Counted from the first letter of the stretch, positions 43,374 to 52,387 are shown. The stretch is 64,000 bases of DNA from Mycolicibacterium porcinum (GCA_002086835.1 MVIG01000031.1:1-64000); one strand, 5' to 3'. Numbers and translations are program-made. The notes: generated from the letters alone by a model not told the origin.

Positions 43374-43841
43374 TTAGCAGAGGTAGGGGCTGTCGCGGTG
43401 TTGCAGGTAGTGCTCGATCCGCAGACGCATCGAGGGATGCATGTCCAGGTCGGCGATGTCGTCGGGATCAGTCCAGGCGATGTCGGTGCTTTCGTGGTCG
43501 ATGGCCAGCTCACCACCGAGCACCCTGGTGGTGAACAACAAGGAGAATTGTTGGCGGACTTCGCCATCGGTGAATGCCACGACGTGCCGCGGGTTGGTGT
43601 AGACACCGACCAGGCCGGTGATTTCGACGTCGAGCCCGGTTTCCTCTTTGACTTCGCGCACAGCGGTTTGTTCGATGGTCTCGCCGATGTCGTGTCCGCC
43701 GCCGGGTAGCGCCCACAGGGTGTTGTCGCGGCGTTTGATCAGCAAAATTCGACCGCGTTCGTCAGCGACGATCGCCGAAGCCGAGGGGACGACACTGTTA
43801 GGCCGTGGGGCGTTGGGGTCGTTGTAGTAGTCGGTGCGCAT
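43374..43841 (-). CDS. NUDIX hydrolase
   Basis: A 155-residue NUDIX protein. The box is complete at residues 48-70: Gly48, Glu54, Arg62-Glu63, Glu66-Glu67 and Gly69 are all in place. RILLIKRRDNTLWALPGGG precedes it. NUDIX genes are a regular part of AICE cores, next to the Pra-type activator; their substrate there is not known. It follows the XRE gene by 7 bases on the same strand, so the two are co-transcribed. Confidence 0.85.
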   Translation of the reverse strand: MRTDYYNDPNAPRPNSVVPSASAIVADERGRILLIKRRDNTLWALPGGGHDIGETIEQTAVREVKEETGLDVEITGLVGVYTNPRHVVAFTDGEVRQQFSLLFTTRVLGGELAIDHESTDIAWTDPDDIADLDMHPSMRLRIEHYLQHRDSPYLC

Positions 43842-43848
43842 CGGCGGG

Positions 43849-44661
43849 TCAGCCTTTCGTCGTTAGGGGTGTGGCGTGGTCCCACACCTGGGTGAAGGCC
43901 TCTTCGAGGGTGGCCCAGAGCCGGGGTTCGTGGTGACGGGACAGTACGAGTACGGGGTTGTTGCGTCCGGGTGAGCCGTAGATGTGGAAGTTGACGATCA
44001 TGGCGTCATCGACCCGAAAGATGGATGTGTAGAGCGTGGTGTCGTGGGTGCGGATGTCCAGTCCCGGGGTGCCGGCGTGTGGGGCGAGCAGCTCGACTGA
44101 GGTGCGGCAGCGGGCGATGACGGCTTCACCGATCCCTTCCTCCACGCCGCGCAGGATCATGGTGGCGGTGTCGGGGTCGCCGACGAGGAATCGCACCGCC
44201 ACGCCGCGGGCGGCGGCGTCGAGCAGGGTGTCGAGGAATCCGTCGAGGGTGTCGAACAGGAACGTGGCGGCCAGCACGAGGATGTCGATGCTGGTGGTGG
44301 CGTCGGCGAAATGCTGCTGCCACGCGCTGATCGGTAGCTGGGTGCGGCTGGCATACAGGGTCGCGGTGAACGGGCCACTTGGTGACATGGTCGCCAATGC
44401 GCTCGCCATAGTAGGCGAGTACTGATTGGGCCACAGATCGTGCGGCGTGCAGCCCAGCAGCGTGGCTGCGCGCCGCGCGTTGTCCTCGCGGATGTTGTAG
44501 TTGGTGTTGGACAGCCAGCGGCGCACCGTCTTGACATCCACGCTCATCGCGGTGGCAAAGCGCTGCGGGGACAGTCCCTTGGCCTGCAGCCGCTGCATGA
44601 GGCGATTGTTGGGGATCGCGGCCGCCTTGCCGTCGTGATCGTCCATCGTCTCAGCGCACAT
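43849..44661 (-). CDS. XRE-type regulator with PLD-like C-terminal domain
   Basis: A 270-residue protein. A Cro/XRE helix-turn-helix is near residues 20-75 (GLSPQRFATAMSVDVKTVRRWLS, then ARRAATLLGCTPHDLWPNQ). A C-terminal domain of about 170 residues has SIDILVLAATFLFDTLDGFLDTLL and an RFLVGDPDTATMI strand, as in DUF5919 regulators with a phospholipase-D-like fold. In AICEs such genes (pra-like) activate replication and transfer. It is divergent from a 44900 gene, across a phased GTCC repeat array. Confidence 0.75.
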   Translation of the reverse strand: MCAETMDDHDGKAAAIPNNRLMQRLQAKGLSPQRFATAMSVDVKTVRRWLSNTNYNIREDNARRAATLLGCTPHDLWPNQYSPTMASALATMSPSGPFTATLYASRTQLPISAWQQHFADATTSIDILVLAATFLFDTLDGFLDTLLDAAARGVAVRFLVGDPDTATMILRGVEEGIGEAVIARCRTSVELLAPHAGTPGLDIRTHDTTLYTSIFRVDDAMIVNFHIYGSPGRNNPVLVLSRHHEPRLWATLEEAFTQVWDHATPLTTKG

Positions 44662-44738
44662 CTTTCCGTGTCGTCTCCGTGTATCGCCAGCGCGTGGCGT
44701 CTAGTTTGCCATGCGCGTGGTGCCACCCCGCGGCGGTG

Positions 44739-44840
44739 ATGCCCACGTGATGTCCACGGGTATGTCCCGGTGGTGTCCGGAATGTCGCCGGCGATGTCGG
44801 CAATGCCGCTAGATGTCCCTGGCTACGTCGGTGGTGTCCA
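44739..44840. repeat. Helically phased GTCC/GTCG repeat array
   Basis: The words GTCC or GTCG, mostly inside ATGTC, occur at 44752, 44764, 44775, 44784, 44796, 44815, 44827 and 44836, with a degenerate GCCC at 44741 and GCCG at 44805. Spacing is 9-12 bases, about one helical turn, so the copies face one side of the DNA. The array ends 60 bases before the 44900 gene and lies between it and the XRE gene. It is probably a multi-site operator or an iteron set. Confidence 0.55.
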
Positions 44841-44842
44841 CG

Positions 44843-44855
44843 TGAACTGAGTTCA
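44843..44855. promoter_or_regulatory. Perfect 13-bp palindrome before the SCO3933-type gene
   Basis: TGAACTGAGTTCA is symmetrical about its central G. It lies just after the GTCC array and 45 bases before the gene start, where a core promoter should be. Candidate operator. Confidence 0.5.
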
Positions 44856-44899
44856 GCGCCGCAAGGGCGCATACGGTTCACGAAAGGAACTACAGGACA

Positions 44900-45244
44900 A
44901 TGCGTTTGAGAATCGATACGTCAGGGACACGGTTCATCGTCACCCGTGCGGCTGAGCCGCGGCTGAACTTTGAGACCGGCAGCCCCAAAATCGACACTGC
45001 CACCGGGCTGCCGCAGCATTCGGTGCAGTTGCTGGCGTTGGATGACACTGGCGGCGAAGTGCTCAATGTGACGGTGGCCGGTGACCCGAACGTCGGGGTC
45101 ACCCAACCGGTCTCGGTGACCAGCCTGGTGGCCATCCCGTGGGCGCAAGGCGATCGCAGTGGTGTGGCCTTCCGCGCTGATGCCATCACCGGCGCCACAG
45201 CCGGCGCCCCGGCGGGTGAGCCGGGGTCGCGCACCCAGAAATAG
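44900..45244 (+). CDS. SCO3933-family regulatory protein of AICE core
   Basis: A 114-residue protein. The core VLNVTVAGDPNVGVTQPVSVTSLVAIPWAQGDRSGVAFRADAI matches the SCO3933 family found directly before the FtsK/TraB gene in Streptomyces and related AICEs. Function is poorly known; it is thought to be a regulatory or plasmid-associated factor. Here too it precedes the translocase gene, by 99 bases. Confidence 0.75.
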   Translation: MRLRIDTSGTRFIVTRAAEPRLNFETGSPKIDTATGLPQHSVQLLALDDTGGEVLNVTVAGDPNVGVTQPVSVTSLVAIPWAQGDRSGVAFRADAITGATAGAPAGEPGSRTQK

Positions 45245-45343
45245 CACCCGCTGCCGAGGCGCGACACCAGCACGTGCCGCGCCTCGGCCCGGGTCCGCCG
45301 TCGACCACTGGCTCGTCCACGCACACACGGAGAACACACCGTC

Positions 45344-46786
45344 ATGGCATCAAACAATAAGAACACCAACAACACTCAATCGGACAATGACGACTGGTTC
45401 GGCGATCTGGTCATATCACTGTTGACCGCCGCGGGATATCTGCTGTGGTGGGCCGTGCTGTTCCCAGCGATCAGTGTCCCGATCATCGCCAGCCTCACTC
45501 TCGGCATCACCCACGGACCCCGCGCCGGGATCGTCGGTGCCATCGCGTTCGGCGCCGGATATATGGGGTGGGCTTGGCTAGACCCAGGCTCGTTTTGCTC
45601 GTGGGTGACCGAACCTGTACGGCGCCGCTGGTTGACCTGGTCGCGCTACACCCGCACCTGGGAATCGACGTGCACCCTGCACGGCCTGACCGCCAAACTT
45701 GGTGAGCGCACCCTGACTCCGACCCTGCGCACCGTCACGATCGGTAGAACCACCGATGTGTTGGCGGTGCGGATCGTCACCGGCCAATCCCTAACTAACT
45801 GGCACCAACAATCCGAGGCGCTGGCCGCGGCCTGGCGCGCCGACCGGATCACCATCACCGCCACCACACCCGGGGAACTACGCATCGCGCTGATGCGCGG
45901 GGACGTGCTGGCCGAACCGATCGCGCTGCCCATGCCTACATCGTCGACTCCGGTGGATCTGGGATCGGTGCGGGTCGGGATCACCGAAACCCGCCACCAC
46001 TGGCAGATGCCGCTGCTCGGGCATCACCTCCTGGTCGCCGGGGCCACCGGCGCGGGCAAAGGCAGCGTGCTGTGGTCCCTGATCGCCGGGATCGCCCCCG
46101 CGATCAAGACCGGGCTGGTCCGGCTGTGTGTCATCGACCCCAAAGGCGGCATGGAACTGGGCGCCGGCGCACCCATGTTCACCGTGTTCAGCCACGACGC
46201 CACCGACACCACCCTCCAACTCCTGCGCCAGCTCGTGAACGTGATGCACGCCCGCGCAAATCGTCTGCGCGGCCACACCCGCCTGCACACCCCGACACCG
46301 GCCGACCCGCTGTTTGTGGTCCTGATCGATGAGATCGCCGCGCTCACCGCGTATGTGACCGACCGCAAGATCCGCACCGAAATCGAACAACTGCTCGGGC
46401 TACTGCTCTCCCAAGGCCGCGCGGTGGGGATCTCGGTGGTGGCCGCAGTGCAAGACCCCGCCAAAGACACCCTGCCGGTCCGGCAACTGTTCACCGTGCG
46501 GATCGGGTTGCGGCTGACCGAAGCCACCCAAACCACCATGGTGCTGGGACAAGGAGCACGTGATGCCGGGGCGGAATGCGACCGCATCCCCGATGCCACC
46601 CCCGGTGTGGGCTACATGCTCATCGACGGCAGCACCCAATCCGTGCGGGTACGCGCCTTCCACGTCACCGACCACGACATCACCACCCTCGCGGCCCGAT
46701 TCCGCCGCCCCGCGCGCCGGCCCAGTGGCGACCAGGCCTCAACGACGGGCGACAGTGACACCAACAGAGGTGCCAGCGGTGAATAG
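45344..46786 (+). CDS. FtsK/SpoIIIE-type conjugal DNA translocase (TraB/TraSA-like)
   Basis: A 480-residue protein with two N-terminal hydrophobic segments (about residues 21-75: LVISLLTAAGYLLWWAVLFPAI...). Walker A is GATGAGKGS (233-241) and Walker B VLIDEIAALTA with Asp329-Glu330. In actinomycete conjugation a single FtsK-like protein pumps double-stranded DNA between cells, so no relaxase or type IV secretion system is needed. The stop overlaps the RepSA gene by eight bases. The gene is the main evidence that this element could transfer. Confidence 0.85.
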   Translation: MASNNKNTNNTQSDNDDWFGDLVISLLTAAGYLLWWAVLFPAISVPIIASLTLGITHGPRAGIVGAIAFGAGYMGWAWLDPGSFCSWVTEPVRRRWLTWSRYTRTWESTCTLHGLTAKLGERTLTPTLRTVTIGRTTDVLAVRIVTGQSLTNWHQQSEALAAAWRADRITITATTPGELRIALMRGDVLAEPIALPMPTSSTPVDLGSVRVGITETRHHWQMPLLGHHLLVAGATGAGKGSVLWSLIAGIAPAIKTGLVRLCVIDPKGGMELGAGAPMFTVFSHDATDTTLQLLRQLVNVMHARANRLRGHTRLHTPTPADPLFVVLIDEIAALTAYVTDRKIRTEIEQLLGLLLSQGRAVGISVVAAVQDPAKDTLPVRQLFTVRIGLRLTEATQTTMVLGQGARDAGAECDRIPDATPGVGYMLIDGSTQSVRVRAFHVTDHDITTLAARFRRPARRPSGDQASTTGDSDTNRGASGE

Positions 46787-48278
46787 CTCCACACCACCGG
46801 CCCAGCTCGCCCTGCCAGGCATTCCGGACACGGTCGACACCACCCGGGTGGTCGATGAGATGGTGCGCCGCGCCTCCTCGATGGGATACGAATCCTGGTG
46901 GCGACGCGCGGAATCCGTCGGGTTCTGTGCCCATCCCATCCAACTCACGGGCACCGAAGACTACGGACGCCAGCAGGTGGTGTGGACCCGGTGCAACAAC
47001 CGCCGCGCCCACATCTGCCCCTCCTGCTCAGACCTCTACGCCCGCGACACGTGGCAACTCGTGCACGCCGGCGCCGCGGGCGGCCACCACGACATGCCCG
47101 CCGCCGTCGCTGATCGTCCGCAAGTGTTTCTCACGCTGACCGCCCCCAGCTTCGGGGCCGTCCACACCACCACACCCACAGACCCCAGCGGATCCCGACA
47201 CGGTGTGTGCCGCGATCATGACCGCATCGGTGGCTACCGGCGCTGTTCACATAGAAATCCATTGTGGTGCAGCACTATCCACGACCACACCGATCCACAG
47301 GTTGGCCAGCCGCTCTGCCGGGAATGCTACGACTATTTCGGGCATGTGCTGTTCACCTGGCATCTGCCTGAGCTGTGGCGACGATTCACCATCACCCTGC
47401 GGCGAGCACTCCGCAGGCATCTGAAAGCCGCCGGGGCCGATCCGGATGACGTGCGGGTCAGCTTTCTCAAAGTCGTCGAAATGCAAGCCCGCGCCATCCC
47501 GCACATCCACGCCCTGATCCGCCTCGACCCCTACGAGGATCCCGATCAGACCGGTTGGGAATCACCAATCAGTGCAACCGAACTCGCGATGATCATCCAG
47601 CACGCCGCCCGTACCGTCACCCTCACCGTCCACGACCCCACCACCGAGGGCGGCGTGCGGGTGATCGCCTTCGGTCCCCAAATCGATACCCAACCCATCA
47701 CCGCACCCACTAACTCGACGAATGCGCTGACAGCAGAACATTGTTCACCGGATAGCCGGGCACTGTCGGGCCGGCGGGTTGCTCGCTATCTGGCCAAATA
47801 CGTGACTAAATCTTTGGCCGATCTCGGGATCAGCGTCCGCCGGCTGTCCACCGAATCGATACCCGACCTGGATGTATCCGAGCATGTGCGGGCCATCCTG
47901 ACCACCATCAGCGACCTCGCTGACAACGGAGTGTCGGGTATTCGGCGGTGGCTGCACACCCTCGGGTTCCGCGGGCACATCACCAGCAAGTCCCGCCGCT
48001 ACTCGACCACCATGACCGCACTACGGCAACGCCGTGCCACTTGGACCCGCGAACGCTACGCGAAATCTACTGAACACAAGCATAATCCGGATCGTCGACA
48101 CGGCGATGATGGCAATGATCTGGTGGCGTGGGAGTTCGACCGCGCCGGTCACGCCAGCCTCGGTGAGCGCACCCTCATCGTCAGCGCGGCGCTACGTCGG
48201 ATCGACCGGCGCCGCACTGCCCGCGAAGCACTATTGCACCAGCGTGGTGATCTTCCTGTCGAGGTACCCGATGGCTAG
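46779..48278 (+). CDS. RepSA-type replication initiator (HUH family)
   Basis: A 499-residue RepSA-like protein, beginning at GTG 46779 with AGAGG 8 bases upstream. WWRRAESVGFCAHPIQLTG, then the zinc-knuckle-like RRAHICPSCSDLYARDTW, further Cys pairs, His242-x-His244 in AIPHIHALIRLD (the HUH metal site), and a Tyr-containing YLAKYVTKS near residue 337, match RepSA of pSAM2 and relatives. Such proteins nick DNA for rolling-circle replication of the excised element. Longer in-frame starts lie inside the ftsK gene and are not favoured. The stop overlaps the 48271 ORF. Confidence 0.85.
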   Translation: MNSSTPPAQLALPGIPDTVDTTRVVDEMVRRASSMGYESWWRRAESVGFCAHPIQLTGTEDYGRQQVVWTRCNNRRAHICPSCSDLYARDTWQLVHAGAAGGHHDMPAAVADRPQVFLTLTAPSFGAVHTTTPTDPSGSRHGVCRDHDRIGGYRRCSHRNPLWCSTIHDHTDPQVGQPLCRECYDYFGHVLFTWHLPELWRRFTITLRRALRRHLKAAGADPDDVRVSFLKVVEMQARAIPHIHALIRLDPYEDPDQTGWESPISATELAMIIQHAARTVTLTVHDPTTEGGVRVIAFGPQIDTQPITAPTNSTNALTAEHCSPDSRALSGRRVARYLAKYVTKSLADLGISVRRLSTESIPDLDVSEHVRAILTTISDLADNGVSGIRRWLHTLGFRGHITSKSRRYSTTMTALRQRRATWTRERYAKSTEHKHNPDRRHGDDGNDLVAWEFDRAGHASLGERTLIVSAALRRIDRRRTAREALLHQRGDLPVEVPDG

Positions 48279-48432
48279 CCGGGAGGTGCGATCCGCGGAT
48301 AGGCAGACTGGAAAGTCTTACAGTCGTCAAGAATTCACCGCCTGGCTTGTCGAATCCTGTGAACGCCAGCACGTCGCGGTCACCATCACCAACCCGGCTG
48401 TCCTCGCTGACATCGCCACCCTGCTGCGGTAA
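48271..48432 (+). CDS. Small ORF downstream of repSA, candidate excision factor
   Basis: A 53-residue protein (MASREVRSADRQTGKSY... CERQHVAVTITNPAVLADIATLLR). It overlaps the repSA stop by 8 bases, so it is translationally coupled. In AICEs this slot often holds xis, but no MerR-type or winged-helix signature is visible and I cannot call it Xis. Short helical protein of unknown role. Confidence 0.5.
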   Translation: MASREVRSADRQTGKSYSRQEFTAWLVESCERQHVAVTITNPAVLADIATLLR

Positions 48433-48515
48433 GGCGCGGCACAGCGTCAGCTCAGTGCGACCAGGCCGTCACATTCTGACGCTGTTTCCTCGCCTGGTCA
48501 CAGCGGTCCAATGCT

Positions 48516-48597
48516 GTTGGCTGGCAATTGATGTCAGGGCCGGCGCCGCAGGCGGGCGAACCCCCGGTTCGAGCCTTGACATCAACTGCCAGTCAAC
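48516..48597. repeat. Large stem-loop after repSA, possible replication origin or RNA
   Basis: Left arm 48516-48539 and right arm 48574-48597 pair over 24 positions (21 identical, plus two G-U in RNA, one mismatch). The 34-base loop contains a second hairpin, CGAACC-CCC-GGTTCG, at 48557-48571. It is in a 392-base interval (48433-48824) with no gene. Position next to repSA suggests a single-strand or double-strand origin; a structured RNA is an alternative. Confidence 0.6.
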
Positions 48598-48824
48598 GAA
48601 TAGTCGAAGGTGACCAGTGAAAATTGCACAACCGTGCACGCAGACGGCGTTCTCTGGAAGTAGGATGCGGATCCCGCGAATACTCCTGCACCAGGAGATT
48701 GCTCGGTCAGTCCGTTGAGCCCTTCGTCGATACCCAAAGGGATCGTCGACCGTTCCTATCAGGGTTCGCAAGTGAACATTGCTAGATTTGGTAATGCGCG
48801 GAATACAGCGGCATAAAAGCTTGG

Positions 48825-51383
48825 CTAGGTTTGGATTTCGACGGTTGTGCTGATCTGTTGGGCGACGGGAGCCCATAGGTCAACGTCGACGTGTGGGGAT
48901 TCGATGCTGACGATGAGTGAGTAGTCAACGCCGTGGTTGCTTTGGTCGTATTTGCGTTGGTTTTTCCACCATCCCGCGACCGGGTACACGGCGATGGCTC
49001 CCTTGCTGGCGAGGTTGGCGGCTGGACCTGTCCAGATGTCGGTGTGTAGTGAGCCGGGGGCCTGCTGCAGGTTGCTGCCGAAGAACCAGCCTTTCTCGGT
49101 GTCGAGTGCAGGTGGGCGTTGCCCGTCGATACGTGCGCGGGTGTTGATGCGCTGGCGGAACGATTCGATGTTGTCCTCCGGGCGTCGGGTGGCGAACCGT
49201 AGGCCATGGGAGGGATAGATATAGCGGCCCGTCCAGCCGCGGCTGGAAGGGTTGGGTTCAACGAAGTAGGACAGGGTCACGCGCATGCGTACTTCGGTTT
49301 CGCCTAGCCCTTCGAGTATTTCGGTCGGCCATGGCAGTTGGTGGAGATTCATCTCCCGCACTTTGCCTGAGTTGCTGTCGCGGTCGCGCTCGTAGGGATG
49401 GATTCGGGCCTCTGCGATGAGGGTGAGCGCATCGGTGGCGCTACGCAGTGCGCGGGCCGCGTCGGGTACACCCATCCCGTAGCGGCGCAGCAGGCTGGCG
49501 AGGCGAGTCTTGTTCGATTCGGTGTTGAAGCGGTTGCGCATGGCGTCGGTCCACTGAGCCGAGTGCACGATCAACCCGCGGATGGTCTCGGGGCGCAGCT
49601 GCGGGTAGGCCTGGGAGAGATTGCCGGCGATGGCTGCGACCTGAGCGGTGGCGGCCGAGGTGTCTCGCGTCGCGGTGAAGAAACCGTGTCCCGGGCGTTG
49701 GAGGCGGGTTGTGAGCAGAGCGAGATTGGGCGGCGTATCAACGTCTGTGCGGTCCGGTGATACTGCGACGTTGCCGCCATCAGCGACCACATCGGGTTTG
49801 AACGGCCATTTCGTGCGGTCAAAGACTACCGACGTGCGGCTGACCGGGGATAGTTCACCCCTCTTGGCTACCGGCACGTAGCCGGCGAAATCAGCTGGTG
49901 CGCCGGACATGTCGTCACGATTGGAGTAAGCGCCAACCGTGAGCGCGTTCCACGACTGGGCGGGGTCTTCGACCGGCTCGACATCACTTCGAGCGAGGTG
50001 ATCATCGGTGCCACGAAGGTCGCGGATGTTGCCGGCCGAGACGAGGAACAGGCGCGGGCGCCGCGGCTCGTCACGGTCGAGGTAGGTGAGCTTGGGATCG
50101 CTGTCATCGATGGCCCGGCCGAAGGCCAGAGCGTCGATCGCCGCCGACCACGACGTGGGTCTGCCGGTGTCGATTCGTGTGGTCGGTTCGGTGTCAGTTC
50201 CGTCGACGGAGGGGCGGCGCGCAGTGACCGCGAGCATGAACACGCGGCGCCGGGCGGCGGCTTGGATCTCTGGGCGGTCGACCGCGCGAGCAGTGATAGC
50301 ACCGTAGAGATCACGATCGTTGTGGGCGTTATCGGGCAAGAACTTCACCGACTCCAGGCGGTGAGTCAATTGGACCGGCTGGGTGTCGACGAGTGCGGCG
50401 TGCAGGTCTCCGTAGAGGGCCAGGCCTGCCATCTCAGTTCCGTGCGATTGGACGGGCGTGGTCTGCCAGCGCGGGTCTGCGACGTGCAGGTCCGCGGCTC
50501 CAATCGAGTCGGTGAGCAGAGGGTGCGTGTCCTGCACGCCAGTGTCGAGGATGCACACCACCGCAGCATCCTTGTCGGCCATCCGTAGACGCGCGCGCAG
50601 ATCGTCCACCCACTCGGTCTGCTCGGCGGCGGGCAGTTCTGTCAACAAAGTGGCAACGTCGTGCGGTCGGCGCAACTCGGCGATGTCGTCAACTGATTGA
50701 AACGTCTGCGCCAGTTGGTCTGCCGAAGCGTATAGCAACACTACGGTGCGGTCACCGAAACCCAGATAGTGCTCACTGGTGCGCAGTTCGTGTTGGACAA
50801 CAAAGTCGCTGAATCTTGCTTGTTCGCGGCGGTCACGGTTAAGCAGCCACACCTCCCACCAACGGACTTCGGTGGGGTCGTCGGGAAACAATTCATCGGG
50901 ATCGGTCCATAGTTCGCGGATCGTCGCTCGACGGATCGACTGGATACTCTCAATTAGTGCGGCATTGTCAGCCTTGGTCCGGTCTGCAGACGACACGTAG
51001 GCGTCCAACCGTTTGAGGAAGTACTCTTTCTTGCCCCGCGGGATGTACACGGTCGCCATCTGAACGATCCCGTCGGTGGTCTGCGTCTCCCGGACGGCGA
51101 CCAACTCGGGCTGCTCACCAGAGCGCTGCGGGTCCAGACTTTGCAACGCCAGTTCCAAATCTGGAAACGACACAAACGTGACGTAGGTTCCTGCAGGCTC
51201 GATCTCATCGTCGGCTGTAGGCGCGACTGCGGCGTTGAATTCGTCAGTGAGGCGTCGGCCATGCCCCTTGCGATCGCCGGTGAACTCGTGCTTGTCGCCA
51301 CCGCCACCAGCGCTGGCGAGCGTAAAGGACTCCGATACTGGCGCTACCGACACGACAAGGTGAGGACGATCTCGCTCTGCCAT
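48825..51383 (-). CDS. ietS: Subtilisin-like protease of an IetAS-type system (IetS)
   Basis: An 852-residue protein with an S8 (subtilisin) domain. The triad is Asp280 (VVCILDTGVQDTHPL), His314 (QSHGTEMAGLAL) and Ser576 (TRDTSAATAQVAAIAGNL). It has an N-terminal region of about 270 residues without known domain and a C-terminal beta-rich part of about 240. No signal peptide, so it acts in the cytoplasm. The gene follows an AAA ATPase gene by 5 bases. AAA ATPase plus subtilisin is the composition of IetAS, first described as a plasmid-stability and incompatibility locus and later reported as an anti-phage system (Gao_Iet). Confidence 0.8.
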   Translation of the reverse strand: MAERDRPHLVVSVAPVSESFTLASAGGGGDKHEFTGDRKGHGRRLTDEFNAAVAPTADDEIEPAGTYVTFVSFPDLELALQSLDPQRSGEQPELVAVRETQTTDGIVQMATVYIPRGKKEYFLKRLDAYVSSADRTKADNAALIESIQSIRRATIRELWTDPDELFPDDPTEVRWWEVWLLNRDRREQARFSDFVVQHELRTSEHYLGFGDRTVVLLYASADQLAQTFQSVDDIAELRRPHDVATLLTELPAAEQTEWVDDLRARLRMADKDAAVVCILDTGVQDTHPLLTDSIGAADLHVADPRWQTTPVQSHGTEMAGLALYGDLHAALVDTQPVQLTHRLESVKFLPDNAHNDRDLYGAITARAVDRPEIQAAARRRVFMLAVTARRPSVDGTDTEPTTRIDTGRPTSWSAAIDALAFGRAIDDSDPKLTYLDRDEPRRPRLFLVSAGNIRDLRGTDDHLARSDVEPVEDPAQSWNALTVGAYSNRDDMSGAPADFAGYVPVAKRGELSPVSRTSVVFDRTKWPFKPDVVADGGNVAVSPDRTDVDTPPNLALLTTRLQRPGHGFFTATRDTSAATAQVAAIAGNLSQAYPQLRPETIRGLIVHSAQWTDAMRNRFNTESNKTRLASLLRRYGMGVPDAARALRSATDALTLIAEARIHPYERDRDSNSGKVREMNLHQLPWPTEILEGLGETEVRMRVTLSYFVEPNPSSRGWTGRYIYPSHGLRFATRRPEDNIESFRQRINTRARIDGQRPPALDTEKGWFFGSNLQQAPGSLHTDIWTGPAANLASKGAIAVYPVAGWWKNQRKYDQSNHGVDYSLIVSIESPHVDVDLWAPVAQQISTTVEIQT

Positions 51384-51388
51384 GACGT

Positions 51389-52387
51389 CTAGATCGCCGA
51401 CTCGCCGTGGTGATTGGCACGCGGCCGTTCGTGCAGGGCGGCCACCAGGTCGTCGGTGCGCACCCGGGCCCGGCCAGCCAGAACTGTTCGCTTCGCCGCA
51501 TTCTCTGCTGCAGTCGCGATCTCTCCGTGACTGAGCCCGCGCGCGGCAGCGACGACCCTCGGCCAACTCAGGTTGCCGATTTGGAACCGAGCGAGTCGGT
51601 TGCGGATGACGGCCTCGGTGGCCGCGTCGTCGGGCAGTGCGAAGTCCATCACTGTGTCAAATCGGCGATAGAGGGCGTTGTCGAGCAACTTGGGGTGATT
51701 GGTGGCCGCGATGATGATGCTGTCCGAGGAATCCTCTTCGAGGAATTGAAGAAAGGAGTTGAGGACTCGGCGGATCTCGCCGACGTCGTTGGGTGCGGCC
51801 CGATCTCCGGCAAGCGCATCGACCTCGTCGAACAAGTAGACCCCCCGCGTGTCGATGAGCGCATCGAAAATCAAGCGCAGTTTCGCTGCCGTCTCACCCA
51901 TGTATTTGGTGATGATTGTGTCCAGCCGCACCGAAAACAGTGGAAGCCCCAACTCGCCGGCAATAACTCGCGCGGTTGAAGTCTTGCCGGTCCCTGGCGG
52001 GCCGGTGAGCAGCAACCGGCCCGCGGCCCGAAGACCGTGGCGGGCAAGCATGTCTCGTTGACGCTGCTCAAGCAATACATGCCGCAGGTGCTCGGCAAGA
52101 CCCGGGGATAACACGAGGTCTGCCAGTCGAGACTCCGGATAGCTGACAGCGAGCAGAGAGCCCAGTTCACCCCGGGGCTGCGCCACCGGCACCACCGAGG
52201 CCACCCGCGACTTCACTGCACCACGCTTACGCAACTCGTCAACCAGGTCGCGCAGTTCTTGGGCGAACTTTGCGTGCCCAGCTCGTGCAGCTTTTGCAGC
52301 CACCTGCATCGCCACGGCGTAGAACTGGGGGTCGTCGCCCTCGGCGTGGCTCATGACGAGAGCCTTCAACTGGTCATTTGTCGCCAC
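51389..52387 (-). CDS. ietA: AAA ATPase of an IetAS-type system (IetA)
   Basis: A 332-residue AAA+ ATPase of the FtsH/CDC48-like type. Walker A is GPPGTGKT (129-136), Walker B VYLFDEVD with Asp187-Glu188, sensor SIIIAATNHPKLLD and Arg finger DNALYRRFDTVMDF. The N-terminal region is a short helical bundle. IetA was reported as the antitoxin-like partner of the protease. Both genes face the integrase on the same strand. Confidence 0.8.
   Translation of the reverse strand: MATNDQLKALVMSHAEGDDPQFYAVAMQVAAKAARAGHAKFAQELRDLVDELRKRGAVKSRVASVVPVAQPRGELGSLLAVSYPESRLADLVLSPGLAEHLRHVLLEQRQRDMLARHGLRAAGRLLLTGPPGTGKTSTARVIAGELGLPLFSVRLDTIITKYMGETAAKLRLIFDALIDTRGVYLFDEVDALAGDRAAPNDVGEIRRVLNSFLQFLEEDSSDSIIIAATNHPKLLDNALYRRFDTVMDFALPDDAATEAVIRNRLARFQIGNLSWPRVVAAARGLSHGEIATAAENAAKRTVLAGRARVRTDDLVAALHERPRANHHGESAI

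Noticed and set aside
48557-48571. GGTTCGA-type T-loop-like sequence suggesting a tRNA remnant
   Set aside because: No D-arm, anticodon stem or acceptor pairing is found around it; it is explained by the inner hairpin of the large stem-loop.
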